In this document: positions 12,301 to 27,381 of the stretch, piece after piece
How the letters are laid out: every line of letters starts with the position of its first letter
Position numbering within the stretch: position 1 is the first letter of the stretch
Assembly (NCBI GenBank): GCA_951213105.1
Contig: OX578150.1
Location: forward strand, 20,314,022 to 20,378,021
From: Amaurobius ferox
Lineage: Eukaryota > Arthropoda > Arachnida > Araneae > Amaurobiidae
Direction of reading: 5' to 3'
Length of the DNA stretch: 64,000 nt
Position numbers and translations under genes: made by a program
The notes under the pieces: model-generated
What the model saw: the letters and a program-made list of their open reading frames with translations, nothing else
The model's database searches: none
Told to the model about the DNA's origin: nothing

Positions 12301-15300
12301 GCTTCTTTTGTAAGAATTTTTATGCTTAAATAAACAAAAGACTGTGAAATACATTAAGATACTTTTTCGTTAAATTGCTTTATAAAATTATTTAATTGCT
12401 CTTCAACTTAAACTTTGAAAAGCAAAGTTGCTCCATAAAATGTTATTTTTTCTCTGACCTGATGCCACTTGAAGAATTTAAAGATTTAAAATGAGTGGAA
12501 CAGTATTGAACAGTAATCTATAAGTCGAACTTAATGGATTACTGTTCAATATTGAACTTTTTTATTACAAGATCAAATTTCATAAAAACCAAAGCCACTA
12601 TATTGTCAATTGGACTCAAATAAACACCAGATTGCATATCAAATTTCATAATTTTTTTTATATAAATTCGATGGAATATAAGAGTTAAAAAAGTTTTTCA
12701 TGAAAATCCGCTCAAAGTTACACTCTGTTAGTGTGTACCAAATCTGCCTGATGTCTATTACACTATTTAGGCTGATGCTATTTCATCTGGACAGAACAGA
12801 CTTTCATAATTATATAATGGACTAGGAAGTTTGAAAATAAATATTTAATTATTTTAGCCATCAGCATTACCCTTTAAATTATTTACATTTGAATGTATTT
12901 AAAACAATATTTGTGAAGATGAAATTATGATTTTGTGTTTGTTTACATCGTATTATTGTATACGAATTAAAATAATATTTAATTGTATAATTACCTTGGG
13001 CAAAGCAGTTAGTATTATTGAGTTAAAAACAAAGTATCCAAAAGTAAATTTCTTTTGTAATTGTAGAATTTATTCAACCCAGTATAATGTAATTTAGCTG
13101 AGGTGCCCGTAGATTGCAGTCATTTTTAGTGATGATTATTTTTAGCAAATAATATGATTTTATTTGCTGTTAGATTTGTTATATTAGTAAAATTTCTTTA
13201 ATTTAAATGCCATTTATTGAAATTTGCCATACATCAAAATTTCTAGTTATTGAAAAATAATGTTTTTTTACAGACTCATTAATTCAAATTATTGATAATT
13301 CAAATAAAATTGTATTTCATGATTCTCAGTCCTGAAAAATGCTTGGATTTTATTTTGGTTTCAAGTTTGGTTTATTTTGGTTTTTTCAAGAGCTCTTGAA
13401 AGGGCTTGAATTTTACAATAGGTCCTTGAAAGTTGTTGAATTTTATTATCTCATTTCACAATTTTAATTTGTTGCACAGCTTTACCTCACTTCTGATTGT
13501 CTGAGTAGAATTGCACATTAATTGACAATCATTCTATGGCCTAATCTGAAATGCTAGACAAACATATGGCTAAGGATTTTCTGTTGTACATTCCAGTTCT
13601 TGAAAGTTCTTGGTTATATGGTTCTTAAAAAATTTATTTAGATCCTTGAAAATGCTTGATTTTTATTTGTGAAAAATTGTGGGAAATTTTGTCCAGTTTA
13701 ATTAAGGAGATTTAGCTGACAATGTTTAACGTTTTATTTTTTAATGTATTTTAATCTTGCATAATAATTATATTTTCCCATGCTTAATCAGGCTATATGT
13801 CTAATCATGCTATTTTTATTCATGTTTAATAATTATATCAATCATGTTTAATAATTATATCAATCATGTTTAATAATTATATTTTCCCTTTAGGATAGCT
13901 GGCACAAATTAGGAAATGAAGTAGTGCAGATGTATGTCCATAATCAATCAAGCAGTGTTCGCTTAAACAAGAACACTCTAAAAGGAATTGAAGAGTTTAT
14001 GATGGCTAATAAGGTAACCTGAAAAATATAAGCTATGAAAAACACAGTAAATACAAGATAAAAACACTTTGCTGTGTAAATGCAGAGTGCTTCTTCAACA
14101 CCCAATTCTAGCAACTAATCTCATTATTTAATTACCACTTTGTTCAGTACAAAGATACAAAACCTGCTTGGTGCCTTTATTTTTTATGGGGATAAACCCT
14201 TATCCCTATCTTTAAAAATATTTTTTGCTTAATTCATTTGAATTAATAACTGCAGTAGATTATTTATGAGATGTTAATATGCACTGTTCTTGAAATATTA
14301 CAAGCTTTCTATAAGTTAAACTTTTAGAAATAATAAATTAAATATTTTTAGTATAATTAAATGAATGGATTTTTTATACTTATCTTTACTTTAAATTGAT
14401 TAAATCAATAACTTAAGAGTTTTCAGTCTTTGTGTTGATCAGAGTTTGGTAAATTACTTTAAGAATATTACTAGTCGGTTATTCTTTCTTTGTAATCAGT
14501 GAAGTACTTTAAAGTTGCTTATGAAAAAAATTAACTAGAGTGTTGCTCAACTCAACTTTCTGATACCAAAATCCATTTTTTGATAAGTTTTTTCGTTTTA
14601 AATTTTATAAGAAATTTTTTGAAAAATCAGTATTGTGTGTCGAAATGATCACAATTACAGCGTGTTACATTACCATTTACTTTAAAGTGCTTGACATTAT
14701 CTTTTATTTGTTACCATACTTGACAATGTATCCTCTGGCGAGGGACTTGCACCTCCAAAGGTGGCTAATGACATCACGAACAGAAAAGAATTGTGTTGCG
14801 GCTATTTTTCACAACAATGATGATCATCGATCTCGTCTCATGATCATCGAGCCATAAACTCTTTTATGCATGATTATGTCAATTTTTGTCCTATGCTGCG
14901 ATGTTAAAAAAATATGAAATTTCTAATAAATTTTGAAATTTTCTTTCGAATTTAAAATTTTTTTATCTAGTTCTAGATTTTTTGATAACAAAGTTGGATA
15001 TAAAGTTGAAAATCCATTAATATTTGTAGCCACTATCGTGTTCACAAGAAATAATCAAAAATAGTTAAAATCTCTTGAGGAGGTCTTAAAACATACATTG
15101 GCATCAAAATCTTAAATTCGAAAATTTTCTTGAAAACAATAATTTCTCAATACTATATTACATAATATGAGGAAGTAAAAATGAAGTAGCTGGACATTAT
15201 AGTTACAAGTTATCTTTGCATTTTTTGATAAGCGACTTTTAAGTTTTTCATGATTTTTTAAACACACAAGCGTAATTTAACAATTTTTATATTTTATAAA

Positions 15301-18300
15301 TCCATTACATTAACAGTTTATTTTATATATATTATACTTCTGATAATTTTTTTAATTTGTTAGATTAGATAATGAAACTTATTAAGTTTATAAGCTTGTA
15401 ATAATAAAACTATTCAATTCTACTACCTATTAAGTTTTTAATATTTTCCTTAAAAAAGACTTGTTTTTTGAGACTTGGGGGTGAAGTTGTCTCACTCTCT
15501 CAGGAAATACACTCAATACATTTATACTCGTTAAATAACTATTTTAAATGAAGATAAATTGTAAAATTTAAAAATTAGCAATTTATAAATTTTAAAAACA
15601 AGTTTATTGATAAGTAATGGGTATTTTTTACTCTTTTTGAATGTCGTTATAGTCATAGTTAAAGTCATAAAAAAAAAAAAAAAAGTAATAATCAAAGACT
15701 TCTGTTGCATGAAAAGCAACTATTGCAGGTAATGGCTTTGTTTCATTTAGTTACTCCTAATCCTTGGGATGATACAACAGTTTTTACTTTTCTAGAGTCT
15801 GTGGATTACATTATCTTTCTAAAGAATTGCACAATTGGGATGAAATGCTAATGTGTCACCACTATAACCTTACTATAAAATTTGTATAATACCTTATCTT
15901 TCTAAAAGTAACTTCTGATAAAAAGTACATAAAGATTACAACAGGAATTTTAGAACATTCATAGGAAGAAAGTTTATATCTTATATTTTTTAGATAAAAT
16001 ACAAATTTTCAGTGTCTTATTCACATTTTCTTTTTATAAGAATTTTTATTCTATAAACCAGTGGTTTTCAATTTTATGAGTCTGTGGCACTTTTGACCAA
16101 CTGCAATTTTTCTGTCTCTCACCTATGGCTGAAAAGCTGTTTCAAAACATGTCGAAAACATTCAGATATTTAATATTTTTTAGAACAAAAAGTAATAATC
16201 ACATCCACCCATAGCACACCTGACTATCATTCAAGGGGCTCCAGGGTGCTTCAGTGCATTGGTTAAAAACTGCTGTTATAAACTGTTAAATGAAAATGAA
16301 ATTTATTTCCTTGTTTTCATAGATAGTTGTAATTGTAATTAGCAGTAAACTAAACTGTATGATTAAGTTGAAAGATATAAAATAAAATACTAAATAATAA
16401 AAAAAAAAAATACACAATTACTCCATTAGAAAGTCCATCATAATCTTCACCAATTTTGACATCATCACATAGGCAGGGATCCCACAATCCTTGAAAAGTG
16501 CTTGATTTTTACTTCCTCATACTATTGAATATAGTATAGAAGTATTATTTTCATGAAAATTTTTGATTTCAAGATTTCGATGTGAATATGTTTTAGGAAC
16601 TCCTGGACACATTTTTATTATGTTTGGAGTTATGTCCATGTCTGTCTGTCTGTCTGTCTGTCTGTGGTCGATTTGTTGTGAACATGATAACTGCCACAAA
16701 TATTAATGGATTTTCACGCAATTTTATGTGTGGCTTTGTTACCAAAAAAATGTAGAACTAGATTGAATAGTTTGAAATTCGAGCGAAAACTTCAAAATTG
16801 TATATTTTCTTAACATGACAGCATAGGACAGAATTTGACATAATCATGTATAAAAGGGGTTATTTATGTCTCAATGATCATGAAACTTGATAGTTTCAAT
16901 CATTGTAGCAAAAGGTAACTGCGATGCAGTTTATGTATTCATCACATCATTAGCCCCCTCAGATGGGGGATGTTACCCCCCGAGGGATACATTTTCAAGT
17001 ATGGTATCAATCGAAATTTTTTTCTTAAGCCCATTAAAATAAAGGGCAACATCCTGTAATTGTGATCATTCGGAACAATACAGATTTTTAAATTTTCTTT
17101 TATAAAATTTCTTAAAAACAAAGGGGGGAAAAATCACAATTTGCATAAAAATAGATTCTGGTATGAGAAAGTTGAGTTGAGCCGCACTCCAGTTAATTGT
17201 TTGTGTTTTCAAGGGCCCTTGAAAGTGCTTGAATTTTACAATGGGTCCTTGAAAGTCCTTGATTTGGCTCTTACATTTCAAAATTCTAGTTATTTTTACT
17301 TCAGGCACCAATCATCCTAGTAGTTTTGCTATAATTGCTTAACAAAATTTCCTTTTTTTTAATATAATTAATTTTTTTGCTGTTTTTTTAAAAAAAGTAA
17401 TGATATGCTTGATAACTAAATCTGTTTTTTGCATAAATTTGACAAAAATAAGTAATGCATAATGTCCTTGAAAGATAAAATTCAAGTTTTCGAAAGTCCT
17501 TGAAAAGTTCTTGATTTTTATTTGTGAAAAACTTTTATTTGAGAGAGAAAGTTTGTCATGAGGGGATGGGATTATAATCTGAACTTTTAGGAAATGTGAA
17601 ATATCTTCAAATTTTCAGAGGGTGAGGGTGCATATTTGGATGCTAGGGTATTATCAGATTTCTGCAGTTTTGATTTTCTATGAGATCTATTTTTTGTATT
17701 CGTGACATCATTATTAGCCTCCTTGAATGGGGCAAAGGAGGGTACATCAAATTTTTTCTTGTGAAATTCGCAAAAAATTTGATATGAGAAAGTCGAGTTG
17801 AGCCACACTCCACTTAATTTGACCTTAAATTCTATTCAAAGAATTCAGGCATGTTTATTTTCACAGGGTCCAGAAGCCTTTTTTCAAGGTCAGGAGGAAA
17901 TCTACAGAGTTCTTGAAGAAAACCATTATGCATCATTCATTGTAAGTGATGTGTATCACAAGATGTTGGCAGATGTGGAGAAGCAAGGCATTGATTTTAT
18001 GCAAGAGCTTCCCAGTGAGTGTAATTTAATCACATCTTCATGTCCATGACCGTGATGAGCTCTTAGAATTTTTCTTTATAATATATAGTACGTATATGAA
18101 AAAGAAAGGTATTGTAATGAGTGCAAAAATATGACTTGAATTTTTTTAATTTACACTTTTAAGCATCTCTAAATTTGAATTAACTATTTTTACTTTCCCT
18201 ACATGCATATAATGTATAGGGAAAGTATTGTTATAGGTCGAAAACTCAAATTTGAGTTTTTGACGGATGAGCATGTTTGCCCTGAACTCAAATTGAATGG

Positions 18301-21300
18301 TTTAGAGGTTATGTGTATGTGTGTATGTTTGTGAGTCTGTGAAAGTGATATCTCATGAATGAATGGCACATTTCAAACTTAATTTAGTATGATTTTTATG
18401 ATCCGTAAATATTGGAGCTTTAGTGATTTTAAATGTAACCAAGTGTTTGGAAGACTCCCAAATTTTCAATTGAATTTTTGAAAAAAAAAAAAAACTATAA
18501 AAAAATCAGAACATTCAATAATATGAAATAAATGATCATCATTTTTACATAATTTTTAATTCTAAAATGAATGATACAAACTTTAACACTAACTTGAACC
18601 ATTCTTGAGATATTGCATATTTTCCCAATGAATTTTTGAAAAAATCATAAAAAAAATCAGGGCATTCAATGATACTAAATAAATAATTATTTTATGTTGA
18701 ACATTGAAGACCCAGACCGTCCGACTCATCCGACCCCTCATAATTATTTTATGTGTAATTTTTTATTCTAAAGTGAATGACACAAACTTTAGAATACTAA
18801 TTTAAACATCTCAAGATATTGCACATTTTCCAAATAAATGTATCTAAAAAATTACACAAAAATAAACAGTACTAGGTATCATCAAATATGTAACATTTGG
18901 TGATACATTTGGTGGCCTTAGCTATTTGGCAAAATATTGCTAACTTGGCAGTTTTTCTAATGTGGTGCTAAATTTACGAAAATGATGCTAAAGTTATGAA
19001 AATAATGCTGCATCGATGAGTTAGTAATTAACAAATTTTAATATGATGGAGTATATTGCTTAGCAGATGTTAGCAATATTTCCAATTCTCAAGTTTTATT
19101 TGCATCAAATGTAAGTTTATTTGGTACAGTAGCCCCTCGTTATATCGCGCCTCAATATATCGGGCATTCAGATATATTACGCTTCTGCTATGTCTCCCAA
19201 TTTTTTATTTTCTTCTGATATACAATCTTGATGAAGCTGCATTATACTGGAAGTTATTGTCAAACAGAACACAGGTTTTTAAGAAAAAACACGGCTAATT
19301 CTGGATGCAAAAAGCAAAAGGATAGGGTAACACTTCTTTTTGCAGCAAATAAAGCTGTAAGCCATAAGTTGAAGATGTTCCTTGTGGGAAACCGCAAAAA
19401 CCCTAGAGTTTTGAAGAATGTGAATAAGGAGAATCTGCCAGTGGTATACGAAAGTTTAAGAAATGCTTAGATGACACAAACTTTATTTAAAAAATGGTTT
19501 TTTTTTTGATAATTTCATCCCATCCCATCTTCATCTGAGAAATAAGGGTTTAGAAGAAAAGGCCGTACTCGTAATTGACTAATGCAGTGCTCATCCCGGT
19601 GAAGAAGAACTTATGTCATCAGATGGAAATATCAAACCTATGTTTTTGCCATTAAACACAACAAGTTTTCTTCAACCAATGGAACAAGGAATAATCACCA
19701 TGTTAAAAAAAAAAAAATATTGGAGTTACTGAGCAACGCATTGTTCGTTGAAGAATGACCGTTGCCTGAGGCAATGAAAAGTGTGAACTTAAAAGATGCC
19801 ATGTACATTTCCCAAAAGACGTGGTCCACTGTTAAATAGAAACCATTTCCAAATGCTGACTGAAAGTTTTAAATGATGTTGAACTCAAGGATATTGAAGA
19901 AGACACAATAGAGCTTCTAGTTCAAAACTCCAAGTCGCTCAGTTTAAATGTGTGCTAAGATGAAGTGAAAGATTGGATTAATGTAGATGATAATGAATCA
20001 ACTTCTGAAACTCTTTCAGATGAGCAGATCATGCCTCATGTACGAGAAGAAGTGGATCCAAAAGATGCTGACAGTGATGATGAAGAAGCGAGTTCTCCTT
20101 CTGTCACCATCAAAAAAGCTGTGGTTATGCTTGAACATAGCACAGCATTTGAAAGATGCAACTCAAATAATATGAGTGAGATGTAGTTGATTCATTTTCT
20201 CTTACTGATATTTTCTGGAAAGCAAGTTCTGAAAGAAAAATCGAAGTAGTTGACATTAGATTGTATGTATGTACCTTCTTCGCAAGAGAATGAAGTGTGT
20301 ACAATGTACAATAATCAATTAAATGTGTATGTGCATTTGGACATGAAATTAAAAGGTAAATGGAACTTCTCTGGCTTTATTATGTGATTCTTTTTTATTA
20401 TTGTACTTTCGCTCCTAAATTTTTATTGCATGTGTTCATAAAAGCATAATTTTTATAATATCGCACATTCGGATATATCGCGCATTTTGCCATGTCTCCC
20501 GACAAGCGCGATATAGCGAGCGGCTACTGTACTTCAAAATTATTTTACATGTTGTCATCTAAAAAGTGGCAAATGTCAGTGTACTTTTCAATGTTCAAAA
20601 CATTGTTCATCATTATTTTGCATTGAAAGAAGTAAAGTACTTGCATTATGTAGAAAAGAGATTAGCTGCCCATATCAGAAATTTTTAATGATACCAATGG
20701 TCAAGATAAGATAATTTTTGAGCAAATGGAAAGATTTAAATAAAATTTAGTATAAATTATAATTATTTAAATTGGTAACGCAAGAGGCATATTGCTTCTT
20801 AAGTGATCAAACCAGAAAAAAATTCATTCCACAATTTTTTGAACATTTAATTTAAAATTAAAAAAAAATAGAAATTAAATTATATTACAAAATTTTAAAT
20901 AAGTCATTTTATATGTAATTTTTTTATTTAAAGGCAAATTGTATAATTTAATATACATTGTTTCTAAGATATTCCATGTTTTGACCAGAAATAGAAAATA
21001 AATCATTAAAAAATAATGATACTTCCAATAATTACACTAATAATCCTGTAAATGACTTAACTAGCACTATTCTTCGATAAATTTGTAGCATGATTGTTAT
21101 GTGGGCTGATAGACAAAACTTCTTTTCTAGTGTAAATTCAGTGATCAAGTCCATGCAAAAACATCTATATTGAAGGCCAAATGTTCTATTTGATCATATG
21201 CCCTTTTCTTATATACTGTGTATGGGAAATAAAAAATATAATTTTAACGGTTTTCTTACATGTAAATATTAATAAAATTGGCGGTGGCTTTAATTTGATG

Positions 21301-24300
21301 CATGCCATCTGTAGCATAAAGTCAAAGCATTGGACAGTGGCGAAATTTTCTACAAGGGTACTTCAGATCCCCAGTCGATGCACCTTGGTAAGATTTTTTT
21401 AAAATTCAAATTAGTTTGAAAGCTATGAACATTTACATCTGAAAATTTGCTAAAATTTCTACTTCAGAACTTTTTTTTTTTCTTGGACAGACGATAAAGT
21501 TAAAATGGCAGACATTTATAGAGATGGAAAACAGTAGTCTAAAACAGTCTTGACTATCTTAGACTTCTACTGTCTATCAAAATAGATTTTATTTATCGAT
21601 TTTCTAAGTTTGCAAATTGAAAATGTATCATTCTTTTTTTTTTTTTTTAAATATGGTATTATGTTATCATTATGAGCATTGTACTAGAAAATGACAACAT
21701 TCTGATGATAATTCACTAAGATAACATTTAATTTTTTTAATATTGCCATCTTTTCATATGCATTTTACACAGCAGTAAATTTTATCTCTGATTTTAAGAA
21801 ATGGGTGGGGTATGTCTTCATCTTTTGAAAGAATTCAATTTATCCCATCTTTAAATCTCTGCAGTATCGAGTACATTTTCTCATTGTAAAATCTTTGTAA
21901 ATCATTGTAAATTTTCTCATTGTTACAAAAGCAATAGTTTTGTTTTTTTATAACTTGAACATAGGTTTACCTTTTTGGTGAGACTGACCCTTATTACAAT
22001 GCTCAGGGCAGATTCCTTAATGCTGCAATACATATGCATTCTTTTTATTATAAATTTTTCGGTTTTTATATATAATAATCTTTATATATAAAATGACTCT
22101 TTTCACCAAACTGGTCTGTCTTAGTTGACAAGTATCACAATTTTGGAATTTTATCATTACACATTAAACATTACTTAATTTTAAATATTAATTTTTCCTG
22201 TGCATTGCCAAGTTGACTCCATAGAGCAGATACATTTACCACTCTTTTTTGGAATAGCAAACATATAAGTGTTTATCTTTTTAAGTTTACTTTTATACCA
22301 ATTATCACCATTTATTTATTTTTTAAAGTAACTTCTTTTAAATATTTTCTGGGTCAATAAGTCTAACTAATAATATAAGTGAAACTAATTTTTTTGTGTG
22401 CTTTTTGGCTCTTTAATATATCATGCCATAGAGCACTTAATAACACAATAAAACAGTAATATAAGAAATAACAAATGAACCAAAAACTGGAGAATAGTCT
22501 TTAAATGAAGTTTTTTTACACAATGTTTTTTATACAAATAAAAAAATTTAAATTGGCTCACTATTGCCAAATTAGTGAATTCTTGTAAGTATTTTTAAGC
22601 AGAAATGAATACATACTATTGTTTGAAGTTATTATAAGCCATGCTTGAGATATTAAAAATTATACTTTGCACAGAGAGTGTAATATCTCTTAAAATAATC
22701 AAGTGATTTTTATGATATTTTAATTGGTTGCAACATTAAGCCTATTGATTTTCTGCAAGATCGAGCATATAATTTGTGTTATTGTTTTCTCACTCTATTT
22801 AAAGGGAAAATCATCTTTAAATAAGTTTATTAACCTAGTAAAATTATGGGTTTTACTTACCAGATTAAAAAACATAAAATTGCAATAATTTTTGGTAATT
22901 TTTCTTTATTCGAATTTCATCACTTATTCCTAGAGGATGCTGAATCTGTTGTCTGTATATATTCACTAAAAAGACTGGTGTTTTCTCCAAACTTTTCCAA
23001 CTTAAAGAGCCTTTAAGTTTAAATTCAGATAATTTCGACAGAGAAATGTTTGCAATTTATCTGGCTTTCCAGGGGATTCGGGAGAGGCCTGAAGAGAGAT
23101 TTGTTCTCTTCACTGATTGCCAGGCTGCAATTCACACTGTATCAAGTCATGCTCCACTGCCCACAGCCATTGAATTTAACTGTAAAAACATCATTAATAC
23201 TCTATTGTCAAATGGAAAGGAGATTGTTCTACAATGGATCCCCAGCCATTGTGGCTTGTGGGGAAATGAAAAAGCAGACAAACTGGCAAAAGAGGCATCT
23301 CTTATGGACCCACCTGTGTCGCCTGCTAATTTGAGAAATGTTAAAATTCAAATCAGGCAGAAAATTCAAAGTTTCCGAGCAATTGCCAGAAGAGAGCGGG
23401 TTACGGGAAAATCTTGGGAAGGCCTACTGACATCTTGTCTTCCAAGAAACCTTCCTAGGGCTCTTGGGGTTTCATCTTTCTGATTGCTGACTGGACATGA
23501 TTATTTGCGGGCGCACTTGCACCGTTTTGGACTCGCTGACTCTCCTGACTGTATTCTGTGTGAGGAAAGTGTTGACATGAATGGCAGGCATCTCTGGAGT
23601 TGTTCTGCTCTCCAGGATGTCCGTACTTCTGACTTCAAGACGCTCTCCACCCCTGGAGATACTTCATATTTATATTGGACTCCAAGACTCCTGATGCTCG
23701 AGAGAGCAAATGATGAGGGACGTAATTAAAAAAAAAAAAAAAAAAAATCACTAAAAATTCCTTTTCCACTGATCAATATATTTTTAATTTGAACAACTGT
23801 TTTGAGCTACAATAATTTGTAAATATCAATATTTTCTTAATATTTAAATAATTTTTTTTTTTTTTAGATGAAACTGAGGAGGCAGAAATAATGCGGGAAG
23901 ATCTTCTGGTTGAAACAATAATTGAAACCTCGGATGTTTCTGTCTTCGATCATTCTAGCTATGCCAGATCACAGCTGAAAGTTCTCACTGAGAAGCTGAG
24001 TGCTAAAAGGCAAGCACTGAAAGCTCTTAAAAATAATCCAAAATGTGATAAAAAGGTATTTATGTCACTTAGAAAACATTTTGAATAAAGTTTGAATTTG
24101 GTTAAATTTTCTGAAATTTAGACTGTTCTGTGTTAAATATGTTCAGATGAATATATTGTCAGTTTTTAAATCTGTAACATATTTAACTTTTAATTTGCAT
24201 GCTTTCATGACTTAGTATAAAATTGCTTAGGATAAAAATTAAAATATATTAATAAAGCTCTAATTCACATAAGGTGCTTAAAAGTCCTTAAAATCTGCTT

Positions 24301-27300
24301 AATTTCTAATTTCAATTTTTAAGAATCATAAAACTACTTAAATTTGTATCAAAATGCTTAAAAGTGCTTAATTGTTTTACATATATCACAATTTAGAAAA
24401 TACAATAAAAGTTGGAAAAATTGTCTCCCATCCAGAAGATCAGATTGCAAACTGTCGGAATAATTTTCTTATAATCATATGGAAAAGGGGTCAAAGTCTT
24501 ACATATTTTCCCAGTTTGTTTCTTTTACAGCCCTAACTCTATCTTGATACCCTGAGTCTAATTATAAATTATTGCAGCATTTATAAGCAAGGTCTCTCTG
24601 AAAAATTGCAGTCCTTTTTTATGTAACATTTATTTCATTTTAGTTAACAATTATATTCATAACCCTGATCTTCCTATTAGAAAAGCTATCTCCTGTTTTT
24701 ATAATTTATTTAAACAAGTCTGTAATATACTTGTGAAAAATTAGCAAGATCCAAAATCTGCAAACTTCTCTCAAATTTAAAGAATTTTTCATAGGTGATG
24801 ACAAAAATTTTTATAAGCATTTTTTGAGATTTCTGATATAGTATTGAAATCAAATATTATATTATGTGATGATGTTACATTATGAGTTTGATAAAACTTC
24901 ATAATGTATTAATGTAACATAGTTTTTTATGGTGCATAAATTGTTTTTTTTTTTTGTAATCTTTAAAATGTGCTTAAAACATGCTGAAGTTTATAGTGAA
25001 GAATTTGCAAGAACCCTGTCACCTATATATTTATTGTAGGGTCTCAATTATCCAAATTAAAATATATCAACTCTAATTTAATAAATAACTAAATCACAAC
25101 ATAAAATGTGTAAATAAAGGACAGAAAGCAGACAACTATTTTAGGAATTCTTAGATTTTTTTCTTCAGTGCAAATGAACCCAGTGCTGAATTCAAATGAG
25201 AACTTAACTATGCCAGATTAATGAAATCACTAAACTACAGGGTGTATCATATTGAATGGGACAACAAGAAAGAATACCTGTTAACCCTGTAATTACTTTA
25301 TTTGATAAATCAAATTTACAGTGAAACTATAGTTATCCAAGTTTCTATAGATGTTCTATGTGTGCCCCTCCGGTGATACGGCAAATATCTATGTGGTATT
25401 CCATTTCCTGCCACACTCGTGATAGAATATCCTTTGTTAATGATTCGAGCACTTCAGTTATTTGCTGCTTCAGTTGCTGTAAGTTCTGGGGCAGTGGAGG
25501 CATTAACACTTTGTCTTTAACAAAATCCCATAGGAAATAATCACATGGGGTTAGATCTGGGGATCTCGGTGGCCAACAAACCAATGGCATACCGTTTGAC
25601 CCAGCACGGCCAATCCAGCGATGGGGTAGACTATCGTTCAGGTACTGACGTACGTTTGTATGCCAATGTGTTGGAGCACTATTCAGAACTTGCACAACAC
25701 GTTGATTTTGTGGGACTTATTAAAAACGTTTCACAAATTTTCTCAACCACTTCGGTTTTGGCTCCTGGTCATCCTGGGTTGGTTTTCTTACACAAGCAGC
25801 CCATGTCCTCAAACTGATTCACCCACCGTTCGATGTTGTGACGATGCGGTGGTTCTTTACCAAATTTTGTGCGAAAATGTCTTTGAATGACGATAAACGA
25901 TTATGTTTTGGCATATTCCAAAACACAGTACACTTTCTCCTGCATGGATGGCATCATTTTGATTAACAGTGCCTCTAGTGGCAATTTCGTAACCGGAAGA
26001 TTTTTTGCTGTTGCCAGATAAAACTTATATAATTGTAGTTTCAGAATTAATTTGTTTTGGCTAAGTAAATCAATTACAGAATTTGTACTATGCTATTCTT
26101 TTTGTTCCATTCAATATGATACACCTTGTACAGATCCCACTGTGGTAACTCTGCCTAGTGAGAGAAGCAGTATGAGATAAAAACTGTTGGAAATAATGGG
26201 ATAACTTTGTGGAATATCATATTTTTGTTCATAATCTGAGTTTAAAACCTCATCCAGTTCCAGAGTTCCATGCAAGAAGAATTGGCAAATTGAACTAAAT
26301 TGTGTTACTTTAGATGCAATGGTGTGATATGTCTCCATCATTGAATCAGACAATAGCAGTTTCTTATCTAAATAAAAAAATGTCTCTTTTAGCAAGCATT
26401 TCTTGATTTTTCATTTTATGAACTGATATTGAATGCTTTGGTTAAAAAGGGTACTGTACAAAATTCGGAATTCTTGGGACCTAGACAAGTTTGTGTTTTG
26501 GAATTGATCAAAAATAGCAATTCTAAAATCCTTTTATACATGAATTATAGATCATGCATAAAATCAAGTATTATCTGAAACAAAAAATTAAAAATACAGA
26601 GTCTTGCGATTAAGAAATTTAGAATATTGCAATTGATGAACTGCAATGAGGAAAAATAATAAATGTGTCAAATCCCAAACATTTTTTCAATTAAATAACA
26701 CTTTATTAGCTATTTCAAAAACCTAGTGTTTCTTTTAAAGTGTCCTGTCGCATTGTTTTTTGTTTTAATGTTAACAGCGTTTCTTTGATTTTCTATAAAG
26801 ACAATTGCCTGCTCTTTTTTCCTCTTTTTTTACTTTACCTATTTCCTTCCGAGCAGTATTCACAACTTTAATCAGTGAGTTAATAAAAAGAGGGGCATAG
26901 TCTCATCTATGTGGGGAATTAAGTGGCAGAAGTAGAAAAACAGAAATTCCAGCGTATTAAGTTTTCCATGTAGATGATACTCCTGGTTATCATCTACATG
27001 GAAAACTGAATTTTTTCCTGAATTCTTTCTTGTAAATTATTCCCCATTGCTAGTAGAGTCCTCACTGTAGATATCCATTCCATAATGTTTTGAATCACAT
27101 TTTATTTACAGTCAGAAGAATAAAAGCATAAATGACATGTTTGAAATGCAGATTACCGATAGTTACCACTTGGAAGTTGAAGTCACATATTCAATGTGGG
27201 AGATTGATATTTGTTGAACTTGTGGTACTTGTTAACCTTGACCCCTGTGAGAAGTCAGTTGGGACATTGATGTCTGAGTAAAAATGTGTAGTTCTGTTTT

Positions 27301-27350
27301 TTTTTTCCCCAGCTGAAAGTAGATAAAAAGAATCTGATTTTGGTATAGCC

Positions 27351-27381
<31 letters not shown>

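Noticed and set aside
17798..18049. Open frame starting upstream of the RGS exon as an alternative start
   Set aside because: The upstream part is dispersed repeat B and intron with a good acceptor at 17866; the RGS domain needs the earlier exons.
27110..27160. Possible extra SNX25 exon after TTTACAG at 27111
   Set aside because: Its in-phase reading meets TAA within four codons, and the flanking exons already join in phase 0.
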